DNA from: Magnetovibrio sp.
Lineage (GTDB): Bacteria; Pseudomonadota; Alphaproteobacteria; Rhodospirillales; Magnetovibrionaceae
Assembly: GCF_036568125.1 (NCBI RefSeq)
Contig: NZ_DATCTF010000010.1
Location: 682,001 to 746,000 of the forward strand
DNA: 64,000 bases
Reading direction: 5' to 3'
The position numbers were made by a program, and so were the translations under genes. Positions 34,048 through 43,525 of this stretch are shown piece by piece (the stretch's first letter is position 1; each line of letters starts with the position of its first letter). The notes beneath the pieces are model-generated. The model was given only the letters and a program-made list of their open reading frames with translations, ran no database searches and was not told where the DNA came from.

Positions 34048-34842
34048 TTAGTCCGCCGCATCGTGATGACCGCCGCCGTCGCCGTGTCCTTCATCGGCAC
34101 CGGCGCTGCCGGTTACTTTTCCGGGGCGCGCACTTTCAAATGCGCCGCCGACGGTTAGATCGTAATAATCGTCGCTATAGTCCGGGGTTTTTGCCTCGAA
34201 TTCGTGCGTGTAATCGGGCAATTGCAGACCCTCGCTAATGGGCGTGATCGTCCCGCCACGCGCAATGGAGACATTTTCTTTCGCTCCGACGTCGATGACG
34301 GGGCCGTCGGCGGTTTCACGCGATCTCACCGTAAAGGTGCCTTCAAGGACATTGATGATGGTGCCGCCGTCGGGCGTGACGAAAATCACCGCGTCAGAGC
34401 CGCGCAAGCCGATGGCGGCGCTGGGGGTGACGATCGAAATGCCATCGTTGGCCATCTTACCAGAAACGAATCGCAACGTGCCAAGGGTGAAGTTGTAGAC
34501 CGCTCTCATGGATGCGCTGCCGGGATCGTAGACGAATTCGTCAATGACCAGACTGGCGCGTTCGCCCAGGAACAACTCCGTGTCGTCGTTCATCTCGATC
34601 AAAATCGCGGCGCCGCCATCGGTTTCGATCAATTCACCGAAGACCACGTTGTAGCGCGGAAACTTGCGTTCGCGGCTTTGACCCGGCGCGGTACCGTACG
34701 CATCCATGCGCTGCTTAACGACTTTGCCGACGGTTTCTGTCGCCTGACATACGGGGGCTTGGACCAAAACGATCAAGCCGACGAAGGCGGTGAGTACAGC
34801 TTTTAGGTGCCGCCAAAATGTGTTTGCTCTGAAATGTTTCAT
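34048..34842 (-). CDS. Exported FecR-domain protein
   Basis: A 264-residue protein with a signal peptide (hydrophobic stretch ending APVCQA). A FecR domain at about residues 80-170 shows the pattern LFLGERASLVIDEFVYDP, then GTLRFVSGK and VTPSAAIGLRGSDAVI. A C-terminal tail of Gly, His and Asp (EGHGDGGGHHDAAD) could bind metal. No sigma factor or TonB receptor gene is adjacent, so it is not a classical iron-signalling FecR. It converges with the DUF922-like gene. Role unknown. Confidence 0.85.
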   Translation of the reverse strand: MKHFRANTFWRHLKAVLTAFVGLIVLVQAPVCQATETVGKVVKQRMDAYGTAPGQSRERKFPRYNVVFGELIETDGGAAILIEMNDDTELFLGERASLVIDEFVYDPGSASMRAVYNFTLGTLRFVSGKMANDGISIVTPSAAIGLRGSDAVIFVTPDGGTIINVLEGTFTVRSRETADGPVIDVGAKENVSIARGGTITPISEGLQLPDYTHEFEAKTPDYSDDYYDLTVGGAFESARPGKVTGSAGADEGHGDGGGHHDAAD

Positions 34843-35004
34843 GCTGACCTCCTAAATGCAGAGAGCAAAAAACCAGAGAACTCTTTCGTCATACATTATA
34901 CGCCTTTGTGACGTTTATTTCAGCTTGTCGATTTGTATCTTTAAGTGTTCAGGGCCATGCAAATGGATTAGTATCTGCACAACGAAAATGCGAGTGAGAC
35001 GGTC

Positions 35005-35724
35005 ATGAGTGAGACGAAATCAACCGAGAAACAGCTCGAGATGGAACTTCTGCGCGAGTTCGCTCATGAAATTCGCACGCCGCTCAACGCCATGCTGGGG
35101 TTTTCGGCGATGATGAAGAAAGGCGCGCTGCCGCAGCCTTTGTCGGAAGATCGCATTTTCGATTATGCCGACCGCATCAATGTTTCGACACGCCGTCTGC
35201 TGCAAGTGTGCGAACGGGTTTTGGATCAGGCCATCCAGGGCCAAGCCTCGGTGAACAAGGAAGACATTGATTTTCACAGCTTCTGCCCGGAAATCATCCG
35301 CACCTTCGAAGTCGATGCGCAAGAACGCGGCATCACCTTGAACTACGCCATTGCCGAAGATTTCCCAGTTTTGCACACCGATCCGGTGGTGTTGTACGAG
35401 ATCATGTCCAACCTCATCAGCAACGCCATCAAATTCACGCCTAAGGGCGGTGTGGTGACGGTCAAAGGCGAGCGGGATTATAAAAACGACGGCTTGATTC
35501 TCATTGTCCAAGACACCGGTAAAGGCATCCCGGCGACGATCTTGATGAGTTTGATGAAAGGCGGCGCGGTGACGACGTCCTATGCCCATTCCGATCGCAA
35601 GGGCTGGGGGCAAGGCATCAAGTTCGTTCACGACAAGGTCAAATTGCTCGGCGGCACGTTGGAAATCGAAAATGCCATGAGCGGCGGTACCGTTGCGTGC
35701 ATTCGCATGCCCAGCACAAAATAG
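35005..35724 (+). CDS. Stand-alone histidine kinase, no sensor domain (first of a tandem pair)
   Basis: A small cytoplasmic kinase of 239 residues consisting of only a phosphoacceptor domain and an ATPase domain. Acceptor His21 lies in LREFAHEIRTPL. The N-box is SNLISNAIKF, G1 is DTGKGIP and the G2-type box is GWGQGIKFV. There is no membrane segment and no sensor, so it must receive input from a partner. A very similar copy follows immediately. No response regulator is adjacent. Confidence 0.88.
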   Translation: MSETKSTEKQLEMELLREFAHEIRTPLNAMLGFSAMMKKGALPQPLSEDRIFDYADRINVSTRRLLQVCERVLDQAIQGQASVNKEDIDFHSFCPEIIRTFEVDAQERGITLNYAIAEDFPVLHTDPVVLYEIMSNLISNAIKFTPKGGVVTVKGERDYKNDGLILIVQDTGKGIPATILMSLMKGGAVTTSYAHSDRKGWGQGIKFVHDKVKLLGGTLEIENAMSGGTVACIRMPSTK

Positions 35725-35795
35725 TTTTCAGCTCAATGCCCGTTCGCGTGTAGTATTGCGGCTATAAATCGCAATGTGCAGAAAAGGCGCCGCTC

Positions 35796-36509
35796 ATGAG
35801 CGATGAGACCTCTCCCGACAAACAGCGGGGCATGGAATTGCTCAGCGAATTCGCTCACGAAATTCGCACGCCGTTGACGGCCATGCTGGGATACACATCG
35901 TTTCTCAAAGGTGATGGGGAGGTCGAGCTGACGCCTCTTCAAGTCAAGGATTTCGCCGAGCGCCTGCACACATCGACCAAGCGTTTGTTGCAAATCACCG
36001 AGCGTGTGCTCGACGAAGCCGTCAGCGGCACGGCGCGGGTGAAGAAGGAAAATGTCGATTTCACCGCTTTCAGCAACGAAATCGTCAAAAACTTCGAGGC
36101 CGACGCCGAAGCCCGCGGCATTCGGTTGGTCAACGAGATCGCGCAAAATTTTCCGGTTCTCGTCACCGATCCGGTGCTGCTGTACGAAATGCTTTCTAAC
36201 CTCATCTCGAACGCCTTGAAATTCACCCCCAAGGGAGGGATGGTGAAAATCAAAGGCGAGGTCGATGTGCGCAGCAAAGGCCTGATTTTGGTCATTCAGG
36301 ACACCGGAAAGGGGATCCCGGCCTCGATCGTGATGCACATGTTGCAAGGTGCCTCGATGACCACCTCGTCGGCGTGATCGGACCAAAAGGGCTGGGGCAA
36401 GGGGGTGCAGTTGGTGCGTGACAAGGCCGCGCTGTTGGGCGGAGTTTTGCAAATCGAAAACGCGCCCCAAGGCGGCACCGTGGCCTGTATTCGCATTCCT
36501 TCCGCGTAA
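35796..36509 (+). pseudogene. Second tandem histidine kinase, interrupted by in-frame TGA
   Basis: A paralog of the preceding kinase with matching acceptor His21, N-box SNLISNALKF and G1 DTGKGIP. The frame meets a TGA at 36375-36377 in the middle of conserved sequence. The same frame then continues for 43 codons (SDQKGWGKGVQLV, then GGTVACIRIPSA) to a TAA at 36509, matching the intact copy. The TGA replaces the His of AHSD in the paralog. A protein ending at the TGA (193 residues) would lack the G2 part of the ATP site. It is probably a recent pseudogene; readthrough or a sequencing error cannot be excluded. Confidence 0.85.
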
Positions 36510-36642
36510 CGGCGGCGCGATTTCTTTTGTCTAAATGGACAGATGCGCGAAACGGTAAACTGTGTTTGAATAAAAAATAACAGCGCCATGCACTGTGAAA
36601 CAAAATAAACTCACATTTGACTGTCCGGAAAGACCGACCGCA

Positions 36643-38067
36643 ATGACCCAGCCGCCGACCGCAACCGACAACCACGCCAACCTCAGCGTTGTGGATCTGT
36701 TTTCCATCGGCATCGGACCATCCAGCTCGCACACGGTGGGGCCGATGCGCGCGGCTTACCGGTTTGTCACGGAACTGGGCGAGCAGGGCGATGTGCAGCG
36801 GGTTCATCATGTGCGCGTGACTTTGTACGGGTCCTTGGCGCTGACCGGGCGCGGTCACCACACCGACAAGGCTTTGTTGCTGGGGTTGTCGGGCAAGCGC
36901 CCACGGACCATCGAAGCGCACGAGGTGGAAAACATCGTCGCGGATATCACCGCGCGCAAAGGCCTGCTTTTGGGCGGGCAGAAGGACATTTCCTTCGATC
37001 CAGACGCGGATATCGTGTTTCTCGACCACGAGGTCTTGGCGCGCCACACCAACGCGATGCGCTTCGACGCCATGGACGGGGCCGGCGACACCATCAAAAG
37101 CAAGACGTTCTATTCCATCGGCGGCGGTTTTGTGGTGGCCGACGGCGATTCGGAAGCCGACGCTTATATCACCGGCGACAACGTGCGCATTCGCTACCCA
37201 TTTTCGTCGGCCGAAGAATTGCTGCGCATTGGCCGCGAAGAGAACCTTTCCATCGCCCAAATCATGCTCATCAATGAAACGGCGTGGCGCGAAGAGGCCG
37301 AGACGTTCACCTTTCTCGACCGAATCCATCAGGTCATGGACGATTGCATCGAGCACGGTCTGCAAGGCGAGGGCAATTTACCGGGCGGGCTCAATGTGCC
37401 GCGGCGGGCGAAAAAACTGCTCACGGATCTCAACGCCAATTCGGAACGCAATCTGCGCGACCCGCTGACCATCATGGACTGGGTCAACCTGTATGCCTTG
37501 GCGGTGAACGAGGAAAACGCTTCCGGCGGACGGGTGGTGACGGCGCCGACCAACGGGGCGGCGGGCATCATTCCGGCGGTGATTCGCTACTACGAGCGTT
37601 TTTGCCCCCATCGTGCGCCCACCGCACGCGACGGTATCCGGTCCTTTCTGCTCACCGCGGCGGCGATCGGCGTGCTGTACAAGACCCGCGCGTCGATTTC
37701 CGGGGCCGAAGTCGGCTGCCAAGGCGAAGTCGGGGTGGCGTGCTCGATGGCGGCAGGCGGCTTGACTGCTGCGCTTGGCGGCACCAACGAACAGATCGAA
37801 AACGCCGCCGAAATCGGCATGGAGCACAATTTGGGCCTGACCTGCGATCCCATCGGCGGGCTGGTGCAAATTCCCTGCATCGAACGCAACGCCATGGGCG
37901 CGGTCAAAGCCATCAACGCCGCACGCTTGGCGCTCAAAGGCGACGGCGCGCATTTCGTCAGCCTCGATCAAGTGATCGAAACCATGCGCCAGACCGGCCT
38001 GGACATGCAATCGAAGTACAAAGAAACCTCCCAAGGCGGTTTGGCCGTCAACGTGGTCGAATGTTGA
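36643..38067 (+). CDS. sdaA: L-serine dehydratase, iron-sulfur type
   Basis: Deaminates L-serine to pyruvate using a 4Fe-4S cluster. The N-terminal part has [21 protein letters not shown], the family start. The C-terminal catalytic domain has cluster cysteines in [12 protein letters not shown] and [14 protein letters not shown]. The product is about 474 residues, a single-chain type. The ATG at 36643 or a GTG at 36595 could be the start; neither has a clear ribosome-binding site. No serine transporter is adjacent. Confidence 0.93.
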   Translation: MTQPPTATDNHANLSVVDLFSIGIGPSSSHTVGPMRAAYRFVTELGEQGDVQRVHHVRVTLYGSLALTGRGHHTDKALLLGLSGKRPRTIEAHEVENIVADITARKGLLLGGQKDISFDPDADIVFLDHEVLARHTNAMRFDAMDGAGDTIKSKTFYSIGGGFVVADGDSEADAYITGDNVRIRYPFSSAEELLRIGREENLSIAQIMLINETAWREEAETFTFLDRIHQVMDDCIEHGLQGEGNLPGGLNVPRRAKKLLTDLNANSERNLRDPLTIMDWVNLYALAVNEENASGGRVVTAPTNGAAGIIPAVIRYYERFCPHRAPTARDGIRSFLLTAAAIGVLYKTRASISGAEVGCQGEVGVACSMAAGGLTAALGGTNEQIENAAEIGMEHNLGLTCDPIGGLVQIPCIERNAMGAVKAINAARLALKGDGAHFVSLDQVIETMRQTGLDMQSKYKETSQGGLAVNVVEC

Positions 38068-38247
38068 GCGATTTTTGTCGCGGTTGATTCGAGTTTCGCG
38101 CACTTTTTTCCGCCAACCGACCGTAACGACTTGGTTTTTGGCTGGGTTCAGGCCCTGAAAAGAGCTGCAAAATTTTCATAGAACGTCGCGAAAGCCTTAC
38201 AAAATCGCCGCTGTTTCATTTTTTTCACAAAAGCGTCCGCACAACGC

Positions 38248-38276
38248 TTGACGCCCGGCGGGGGCTGCATTACATA
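38248..38276 (+). promoter_or_regulatory. Promoter of tRNA-Asp
   Basis: TTGACG (38248-38253) and TACATA (38271-38276) are separated by 17 bases; transcription would start about 60 bases before the tRNA. Confidence 0.6.
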
Positions 38277-38343
38277 GACGCGTCTTCGGGCGGCAAGGCT
38301 GGTTCACACCGACCTTCGCAACGCGAAGAACGAGAACGGCGAA

Positions 38344-38420
<77 letters not shown>

Positions 38421-38440
38421 TTCTAGGCGCCGTCTCCTCC

Positions 38441-38471
38441 AAAAACCGCGACCTTCGGGTTGCGGTTTTTT
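38441..38471 (+). terminator. Terminator after tRNA-Asp
   Basis: AAAACCGCGACC pairs (one G-U) with GGGTTGCGGTTTT around loop TTC, then a run of T. Confidence 0.88.
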
Positions 38472-38553
38472 GTTTTTCGGACACTCTTTCACCCTTCGCG
38501 TGCGGCTTCTTGTTGCGGCGCACAAAAAAACATCCCCAACACGCATTCTTGAC

Positions 38554-38581
38554 TTGAACGGCCCTGTAAACGGGGTAGTCT
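38554..38581 (+). promoter_or_regulatory. Candidate promoter of the nuo operon
   Basis: TTGAAC (38554-38559) and TAGTCT (38576-38581) are separated by 16 bases. A long leader of about 280 bases would follow before nuoA. Confidence 0.4.
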
Positions 38582-38660
38582 GGCCCTACCCAATCGGGGA
38601 TATGTTGCTGCAAGGAAATAGCCTATAAAGCTTCTACACCTCGTGGGGAGGTATGGATGC

Positions 38661-38819
38661 ATGCGATACAAAAAACAAACGTGCGCATCTGCTGCTGACA
38701 TACTGAATTTTTTCAACGGAACGTCCTGGGGAGTTCCAAAATCCTATGACTGTGAGACCATTTTTGCGCCTTGTGAAAACCAGTGTAACGCGCCAAACGC
38801 GTTCGTTGGCGGGATCTGA
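38661..38819 (+). CDS. Possible 52-residue small protein in the nuo leader
   Basis: An ATG nine bases after GGGGAGG opens a 52-codon frame. It encodes a small Cys- and aromatic-containing peptide (starting [10 protein letters not shown], with [11 protein letters not shown] and four Cys). There are no signal or membrane features. Its TGA is followed at once by another ATG. Its codons are unlike the neighbouring genes, so it may be chance. Too short for a confident call. Confidence 0.25.
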   Translation: MRYKKQTCASAADILNFFNGTSWGVPKSYDCETIFAPCENQCNAPNAFVGGI

Positions 38820-38876
38820 ATGCGCGACAAATGGCGCTACGGTTCATGGGGCTCCCCTGTGGGAGCCTGTGCATGA
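38820..38876 (+). CDS. Possible 18-residue leader peptide coupled to nuoA
   Basis: An ATG directly after the previous TGA (TGAATG) opens an 18-codon frame ending in TGA that overlaps the nuoA ATG as ATGA. Translation of it would cross the hairpin that hides the nuoA ribosome-binding site. Coupled translation is a possibility, not shown. Confidence 0.25.
   Translation: MRDKWRYGSWGSPVGACA
38850..38867 (+). promoter_or_regulatory. Hairpin covering the nuoA ribosome-binding site
   Basis: GGCTCCC pairs perfectly with GGGAGCC around CTGT. The GGGAG of the 3' arm is the only plausible ribosome-binding site of nuoA, with the ATG five bases after the stem. Folding would block nuoA initiation. Confidence 0.55.
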
Positions 38877-39241
38877 GCGACGCGCTTTTATCTGATTACT
38901 TTCCGGTCCTGGTGTTCTTGGGCATTGCTGGCGTGATGTCGGTCTTCATGGTCGCCGCCAGCTGGCTCATTGGACGCCAAAAGCCGGACCCGGAAAAAGA
39001 TTCGGCCTACGAATGCGGATTCGAGGCGTTCGAAGACGCGCGCATTAAATTCGATGTGCGATTCTATCTGGTGGCCATCTTGTTCATCATTTTCGATTTG
39101 GAAGTCGCGTTCCTGTTTCCGTGGGCGGCCAACTTAGGCTCCATCGGCCTGTTCGGTTTCTGGTCGATGATGATTTTCCTCGCCGTACTGACCATCGGCT
39201 TTGTCTATGAATGGAAGAAAGGGGCTTTGGAATGGGAGTAG
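38873..39241 (+). CDS. nuoA: NADH-quinone oxidoreductase subunit A
   Basis: Small membrane subunit of complex I, about 122 residues, three membrane helices. The conserved loop [20 protein letters not shown], with its Cys, lies at about residues 45-64, at the quinone site interface. I chose the ATG at 38873 ([11 protein letters not shown]); an upstream ATG at 38831 would add 14 untypical residues. It is the first gene of the 14-gene nuo operon and overlaps nuoB by 10 bases. Confidence 0.94.
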   Translation: MSDALLSDYFPVLVFLGIAGVMSVFMVAASWLIGRQKPDPEKDSAYECGFEAFEDARIKFDVRFYLVAILFIIFDLEVAFLFPWAANLGSIGLFGFWSMMIFLAVLTIGFVYEWKKGALEWE

Positions 39242-39756
39242 AAACCAAACCGGGCGCTGATCAAGACGCGCTTTTGTCCCAAGTCGCCGACGAACTGAAC
39301 GAACGCGGTTTCGTTGTCGCCAACGTCGACAAGCTGGTCAATTACGTGCGCACCGGCTCGATGTGGCCGATGACCTTCGGTCTGGCGTGCTGCGCGGTGG
39401 AAATGATTCACGCCTATGTCAGCCGTTACGATCTGGACCGATTCGGCGTCGTGCCGCGTCCCAGCCCGCGCCAGTCCGACGTGATCATCGTCGCCGGCAC
39501 GCTGACCAACAAGATGGCCCCGGCGTTCCGCAAGGTCTACGACCAGATGTCGGAACCGCGCTGGGTGATCTCCATGGGCTCGTGCGCCAACGGCGGCGGC
39601 TACTATCATTATTCCTATTCGGTGGTGCGCGGCTGCGATCGCGTTGTGCCGGTGGACATCTATGTGCCGGGGTGCCCGCCGACGGCGGAAGCGCTGATTT
39701 ACGGCATCATGCAATTGCAGAAGAAAATCAAACGGACAGGCACGCTGTTTCGTTAA
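39232..39756 (+). CDS. nuoB: NADH-quinone oxidoreductase subunit B
   Basis: Peripheral-arm subunit that carries the terminal 4Fe-4S cluster N2, which passes electrons to quinone. Ligands are the adjacent Cys pair in LACCAVEM, one Cys in MGSCANGGG and one in VPGCPPT. About 174 residues. The start at 39232 follows AAAGGGG; it overlaps the nuoA 3' end. Confidence 0.95.
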   Translation: MGVETKPGADQDALLSQVADELNERGFVVANVDKLVNYVRTGSMWPMTFGLACCAVEMIHAYVSRYDLDRFGVVPRPSPRQSDVIIVAGTLTNKMAPAFRKVYDQMSEPRWVISMGSCANGGGYYHYSYSVVRGCDRVVPVDIYVPGCPPTAEALIYGIMQLQKKIKRTGTLFR

Positions 39757-39795
39757 GTCGCGCAGACGAGCAAGAGATCGGGAGTTTTTGGACCT

Positions 39796-40428
39796 ATGGA
39801 TCCAGCCCTTGAAGAATTGAAAGAGATCGTCACGGAAGCTTTGGGTGCGTCCGTCGTGGACGCGACCTTGAGCATGAGCGAAACCCGTGGCGAATTGTCC
39901 ATTCAGGTGCAGCGCAACGACATCGTGCGCGTGCTCACCTATCTGCGCGACAACGTCAATTGCCAGTTCAAGCAGTTGGTGGACCTGTGCGGCGTCGATT
40001 ACCCCGAACGCGAAGAGCGATTCGAGGTCGTCTACAACCTGCTCTCCATGACGCTGAACCGCCGCATCCGCGTCAAGGTGCGCACGGCGGGCGAGGCGGT
40101 GCCGAGCGTGGTCGAGGTGTTTTCCACCGCCGGCTGGTTCGAGCGCGAATGCTGGGACCTGTTCGGCGTGCCGTTCACCGGCAATCCCGATCTGCGCCGC
40201 ATTCTCACCGATTACGGTTTCGAAGGTCATCCGCTGCGCAAGGACTTCCCGTTGTCGGGCTTTGTCGAGATGCGCTACGACGACGAGAAAAAGCGCGTCG
40301 TCTACGAGCCGGTGAAACTGACCCAGGAATTCCGCAGTTTTGATTTCCTCAGCCCCTGGGAAGGTCAGCCGAGCATGCTGCCCGGCGACGAAAAAGCCGA
40401 ACAAAATGGCAATGGGGAGGGCGCTTAA
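39796..40428 (+). CDS. nuoC: NADH-quinone oxidoreductase subunit C
   Basis: 30-kDa peripheral subunit, 210 residues. The family signature [20 protein letters not shown] lies near residues 112-131, followed by [20 protein letters not shown]. It is a separate protein, not fused to NuoD as in enterobacteria. Contacts NuoD and NuoB at the base of the arm. Confidence 0.95.
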   Translation: MDPALEELKEIVTEALGASVVDATLSMSETRGELSIQVQRNDIVRVLTYLRDNVNCQFKQLVDLCGVDYPEREERFEVVYNLLSMTLNRRIRVKVRTAGEAVPSVVEVFSTAGWFERECWDLFGVPFTGNPDLRRILTDYGFEGHPLRKDFPLSGFVEMRYDDEKKRVVYEPVKLTQEFRSFDFLSPWEGQPSMLPGDEKAEQNGNGEGA

Positions 40429-40431
40429 GTC

Positions 40432-41610
40432 ATGGCTCAGAACCAAATCAAAAACATGACGCTGAACTTCGGCCCCCAGCACCCGGCGGCGCACGGTGTG
40501 CTGCGTATGGTGTTGGAGATGGACGGCGAAATCATCGACCGCGCCGATCCGCACATCGGTCTGCTCCATCGCGGCACCGAAAAGCTGATTGAAAACAAGA
40601 CCTACCAGCAGGCGACGCCGTATTTCGATCGTCTCGACTACGTCGCGCCGCAAAACCAGGAACATGCCTTCGTGCTGGCGGCGGAAAAGCTGCTGGGCGT
40701 CGAGGTTCCTGAACGCGCCCAGTACATCCGCGTGTTGTTTTGCGAAATCGGCCGCATTTTGAACCACATCTTGAACGTGTCCTCGTACGCCATGGACGTT
40801 GGCGCGATGACGCCGATGCTGTGGAGCTTCGAAGACCGCGAACGGTTGATGGAATTCTGCGAACGGGTGTCCGGCGCGCGCATGCACATGAACTACTTCC
40901 GCGTCGGCGGCGTGGCTCGCGATATGCCTGACGGTCTAGCCGAAGACATCTTGAAGTGGATCGATGCATTCCCTCAGATGATCGACGACATGGAAACGCT
41001 GCTGACCGAAAACCGCATCTTCAAGCAGCGCACCGTCGACATCGCCACGGTCAGCCAGGAAAAGGCCCTCGACTGGGGCTTTACCGGCCCCAACCTGCGC
41101 GCCAGCGGCATGGCTTGGGATCTGCGTAAGTCGCAGCCTTACGACGCCTACGCCAAAATGGATTTCGACATTCCCGTGGGCAAGAACGGCGACTGTTACG
41201 ATCGTTACTTGGTGCGCATGATGGAGATGAGGGAATCTCTCAAGATCATGCGTCAAGCCATTGAAAACATGCCTGATGGCCCGTCGATTACGGAAAACCG
41301 CAAGGTCGCGCCGCCACCCCGTGCTGACATGAAGACTTCGATGGAAGCGTTGATCCATCACTTCAAGCTGATGACCGAAGGCATGCACGTTCCGGCGGGC
41401 GAGACCTACACCGCGGTCGAAGCGCCCAAGGGCGAGTTTGCCGTCTTCTTGGTGTCGGACGGCACCAACAAACCGTATCGCTGCAAAATCCGTGCGCCGG
41501 GCTTCGCCCATCTGCAAGCCATGGACATGATGTGCGAAGGCCACATGTTGGCCGACGCCGTCGCCGTGATCGGTTCCATTGATATTGTGTTTGGTGAGAT
41601 CGACCGATGA
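40432..41610 (+). CDS. nuoD: NADH-quinone oxidoreductase subunit D
   Basis: 49-kDa subunit, 392 residues, forming most of the quinone-binding pocket with NuoB. The N-terminal signature is [20 protein letters not shown], with [14 protein letters not shown] after it. Its ATG follows the nuoC stop by three bases, and its stop overlaps nuoE by 4 bases (ATGA). Confidence 0.95.
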   Translation: MAQNQIKNMTLNFGPQHPAAHGVLRMVLEMDGEIIDRADPHIGLLHRGTEKLIENKTYQQATPYFDRLDYVAPQNQEHAFVLAAEKLLGVEVPERAQYIRVLFCEIGRILNHILNVSSYAMDVGAMTPMLWSFEDRERLMEFCERVSGARMHMNYFRVGGVARDMPDGLAEDILKWIDAFPQMIDDMETLLTENRIFKQRTVDIATVSQEKALDWGFTGPNLRASGMAWDLRKSQPYDAYAKMDFDIPVGKNGDCYDRYLVRMMEMRESLKIMRQAIENMPDGPSITENRKVAPPPRADMKTSMEALIHHFKLMTEGMHVPAGETYTAVEAPKGEFAVFLVSDGTNKPYRCKIRAPGFAHLQAMDMMCEGHMLADAVAVIGSIDIVFGEIDR

Positions 41611-42194
41611 GTGAACACGCTGAGACCTTCGCCTTTACGGCGGAAAACCTGGAGGCTGCCAAGGCCATTATGGCCAAGTATCCCGAAGGCCGTGAAGCCA
41701 GCGCCACCATGCCGCTGTTGACCTTGGCGCAACGCCAAAACGACAACTGGCTGCCGCGCGCGGCCATGGACGTGGTCGCCGAAATGGTCGGCCTCGCGCC
41801 GATGCGCGTCTACGAGGTCGCGACCTTCTACACCATGTACAACCTCAAACCCGTGGGCAAAAACTTCGTCCAGGTGTGCACCAACATTTCGTGCCTGCTC
41901 AAGGGCTCCGACGACGTGTTCAAGGTGTGCAAGAAAAAGCTCGGCATCGAAAACGGCGAAACCACGCCGGACGGCATGTTCACGCTGTTGGAAGTCGAAT
42001 GCCTGGGCGCGTGTGTCAACGCTCCGATGATGCAGATCGGCGACGATTATTACGAAGACCTGGATGCGGCCAGCACGGAAAAGGTGCTCGACGCCTTTGC
42101 CCGTGGCGAAACGCCGACGCCGGGTTCGCAAGCAGGCAAACGCGTGGGCTGTCAGCCCGCGGGCGGCCTCACCACGTTGACCGGGGAGGACTGA
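41607..42194 (+). CDS. nuoE: NADH-quinone oxidoreductase subunit E
   Basis: 24-kDa subunit of the NADH-oxidising module, 195 residues. Four Cys bind a 2Fe-2S cluster: VCTNISC and CLGACVNAP. It overlaps nuoD by ATGA. A short C-terminal extension beyond the usual 170 residues is Gly/Pro-rich. Confidence 0.94.
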   Translation: MSEHAETFAFTAENLEAAKAIMAKYPEGREASATMPLLTLAQRQNDNWLPRAAMDVVAEMVGLAPMRVYEVATFYTMYNLKPVGKNFVQVCTNISCLLKGSDDVFKVCKKKLGIENGETTPDGMFTLLEVECLGACVNAPMMQIGDDYYEDLDAASTEKVLDAFARGETPTPGSQAGKRVGCQPAGGLTTLTGED

Positions 42195-42197
42195 GCC

Positions 42198-43499
42198 ATG
42201 CTGCACGATCGCGATCGTATCTTCACCAACATCTACGGCATTCACGATGTCGGCCTGAAAGGCGCGCAATCGCGTGGCGATTGGGACAAAACCGCGAGCC
42301 TGATCAAAAAAGGCCGCGAGTGGATCGTCGAGGAAATGAAGGCATCGGGTCTGCGCGGCCGTGGCGGCGCAGGTTTCGGTACCGGTATGAAGTGGTCCTT
42401 CATGCCCAAAGAAACCGACGGCCGTCCGCATTACCTGGTGATCAACGCTGACGAAGGCGAACCGGGCACCTGTAAGGACCGCGAAATCCTCCGTTCCGAA
42501 CCGCACAAGCTGGTCGAAGGCGCGCTGTTGGCGTCCGTCGGCATCGGTGCGCACACCTGTTACATCTATGTGCGCGGCGAGTTCTACCGCGAGGCCGAAG
42601 CCCTGCAACGCGCCATCGACGAAGCCTATGCGGCAGGATTGGTGGGCAAGAACGCCTGCAAATCGGGTTATGACTTCGACATCTACGTCCATCTCGGCGC
42701 GGGTGCGTACATCTGCGGCGAGGAAAGCGCGTTGATCGAAAGCCTGGAAGGCAAAAAAGGCCAACCGCGCTTGAAACCGCCGTTCCCCGCCAACTGCGGC
42801 CTGTACGGCTGCCCGACCACCGTCAACAACGTCGAATCCATCGCCGTGGTGCCGGAAATCCTGCGTCGCGGCGGGGCCTGGTTCGCGGGCATCGGACGGG
42901 AAAACAACACCGGCACCAAGCTGTTTTGCGTGTCCGGCCATGTCAACAATCCGTGCACCTTCGAAGAAGCCATGGGCGTTCCGATGAAGGAAATGCTCGA
43001 AAAGCATTGCGGCGGCGTGATCGGCGGGTGGAACAACCTCAAGGGCGTTATCCCTGGCGGTTCGTCCGTTCCGGTGATGACCAAAGGCCAATGCGACGGC
43101 GCGTTGATGGATTACGACGGCTTGAAAGAACACGGTTCGGGCCTCGGCACGGCGGCGGTGATCGTCATGGACCAGTCCACCGACATCGTGCGTGCCATCA
43201 CCCGCTTGAGCGCGTTTTACAAACACGAAAGCTGCGGCCAATGCACGCCGTGCCGCGAGGGCACCGGGTGGATGTGGCGCATGATGGAACGTATTAGCGA
43301 GGGCAACGCCCACATCGATGAAATCGACTTGCTCGAAGATGTCACCCGCAGGATCGAAGGGCACACCATTTGCGCTCTCGGCGACGCGGCCGCTTGGCCA
43401 ATTCAAGGTCTGATCCGCCATTTCCGCCCGGAAATGGAAGCTCGCATCTTGGAAAAAGCTGGAACCCAGGCCGACGCGCCCGATCGCGCTGCGGAATAA
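42198..43499 (+). CDS. nuoF: NADH-quinone oxidoreductase subunit F
   Basis: NADH-binding flavoprotein, 433 residues. The glycine-rich NADH/FMN site [18 protein letters not shown] is near residues 55-72, and the 4Fe-4S cluster motif [11 protein letters not shown] is near residues 348-358. It takes electrons from NADH to FMN and passes them to the cluster chain. Three bases after nuoE. Confidence 0.95.
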   Translation: MLHDRDRIFTNIYGIHDVGLKGAQSRGDWDKTASLIKKGREWIVEEMKASGLRGRGGAGFGTGMKWSFMPKETDGRPHYLVINADEGEPGTCKDREILRSEPHKLVEGALLASVGIGAHTCYIYVRGEFYREAEALQRAIDEAYAAGLVGKNACKSGYDFDIYVHLGAGAYICGEESALIESLEGKKGQPRLKPPFPANCGLYGCPTTVNNVESIAVVPEILRRGGAWFAGIGRENNTGTKLFCVSGHVNNPCTFEEAMGVPMKEMLEKHCGGVIGGWNNLKGVIPGGSSVPVMTKGQCDGALMDYDGLKEHGSGLGTAAVIVMDQSTDIVRAITRLSAFYKHESCGQCTPCREGTGWMWRMMERISEGNAHIDEIDLLEDVTRRIEGHTICALGDAAAWPIQGLIRHFRPEMEARILEKAGTQADAPDRAAE

Positions 43500-43525
43500 T
43501 TAGCTAAGTTAGAGGAAGGGGAGCC

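Larger units (their letters stand above)
38421..38872 (+). other. 452-base leader between tRNA-Asp and nuoA
   Basis: Holds the tRNA terminator, a candidate nuo promoter (TTGAAC, 16 bases, TAGTCT; 38554-38581), two possible small ORFs and a hairpin at the nuoA start. No larger gene is seen. The codon use of the possible ORFs is not host-like. Confidence 0.55.

Noticed and set aside
36375-36377. TGA as a selenocysteine codon in the second kinase
   Set aside because: The intact paralog has His at this site and no selenocysteine-type redox role is expected in a kinase. No obvious downstream stem-loop was identified.
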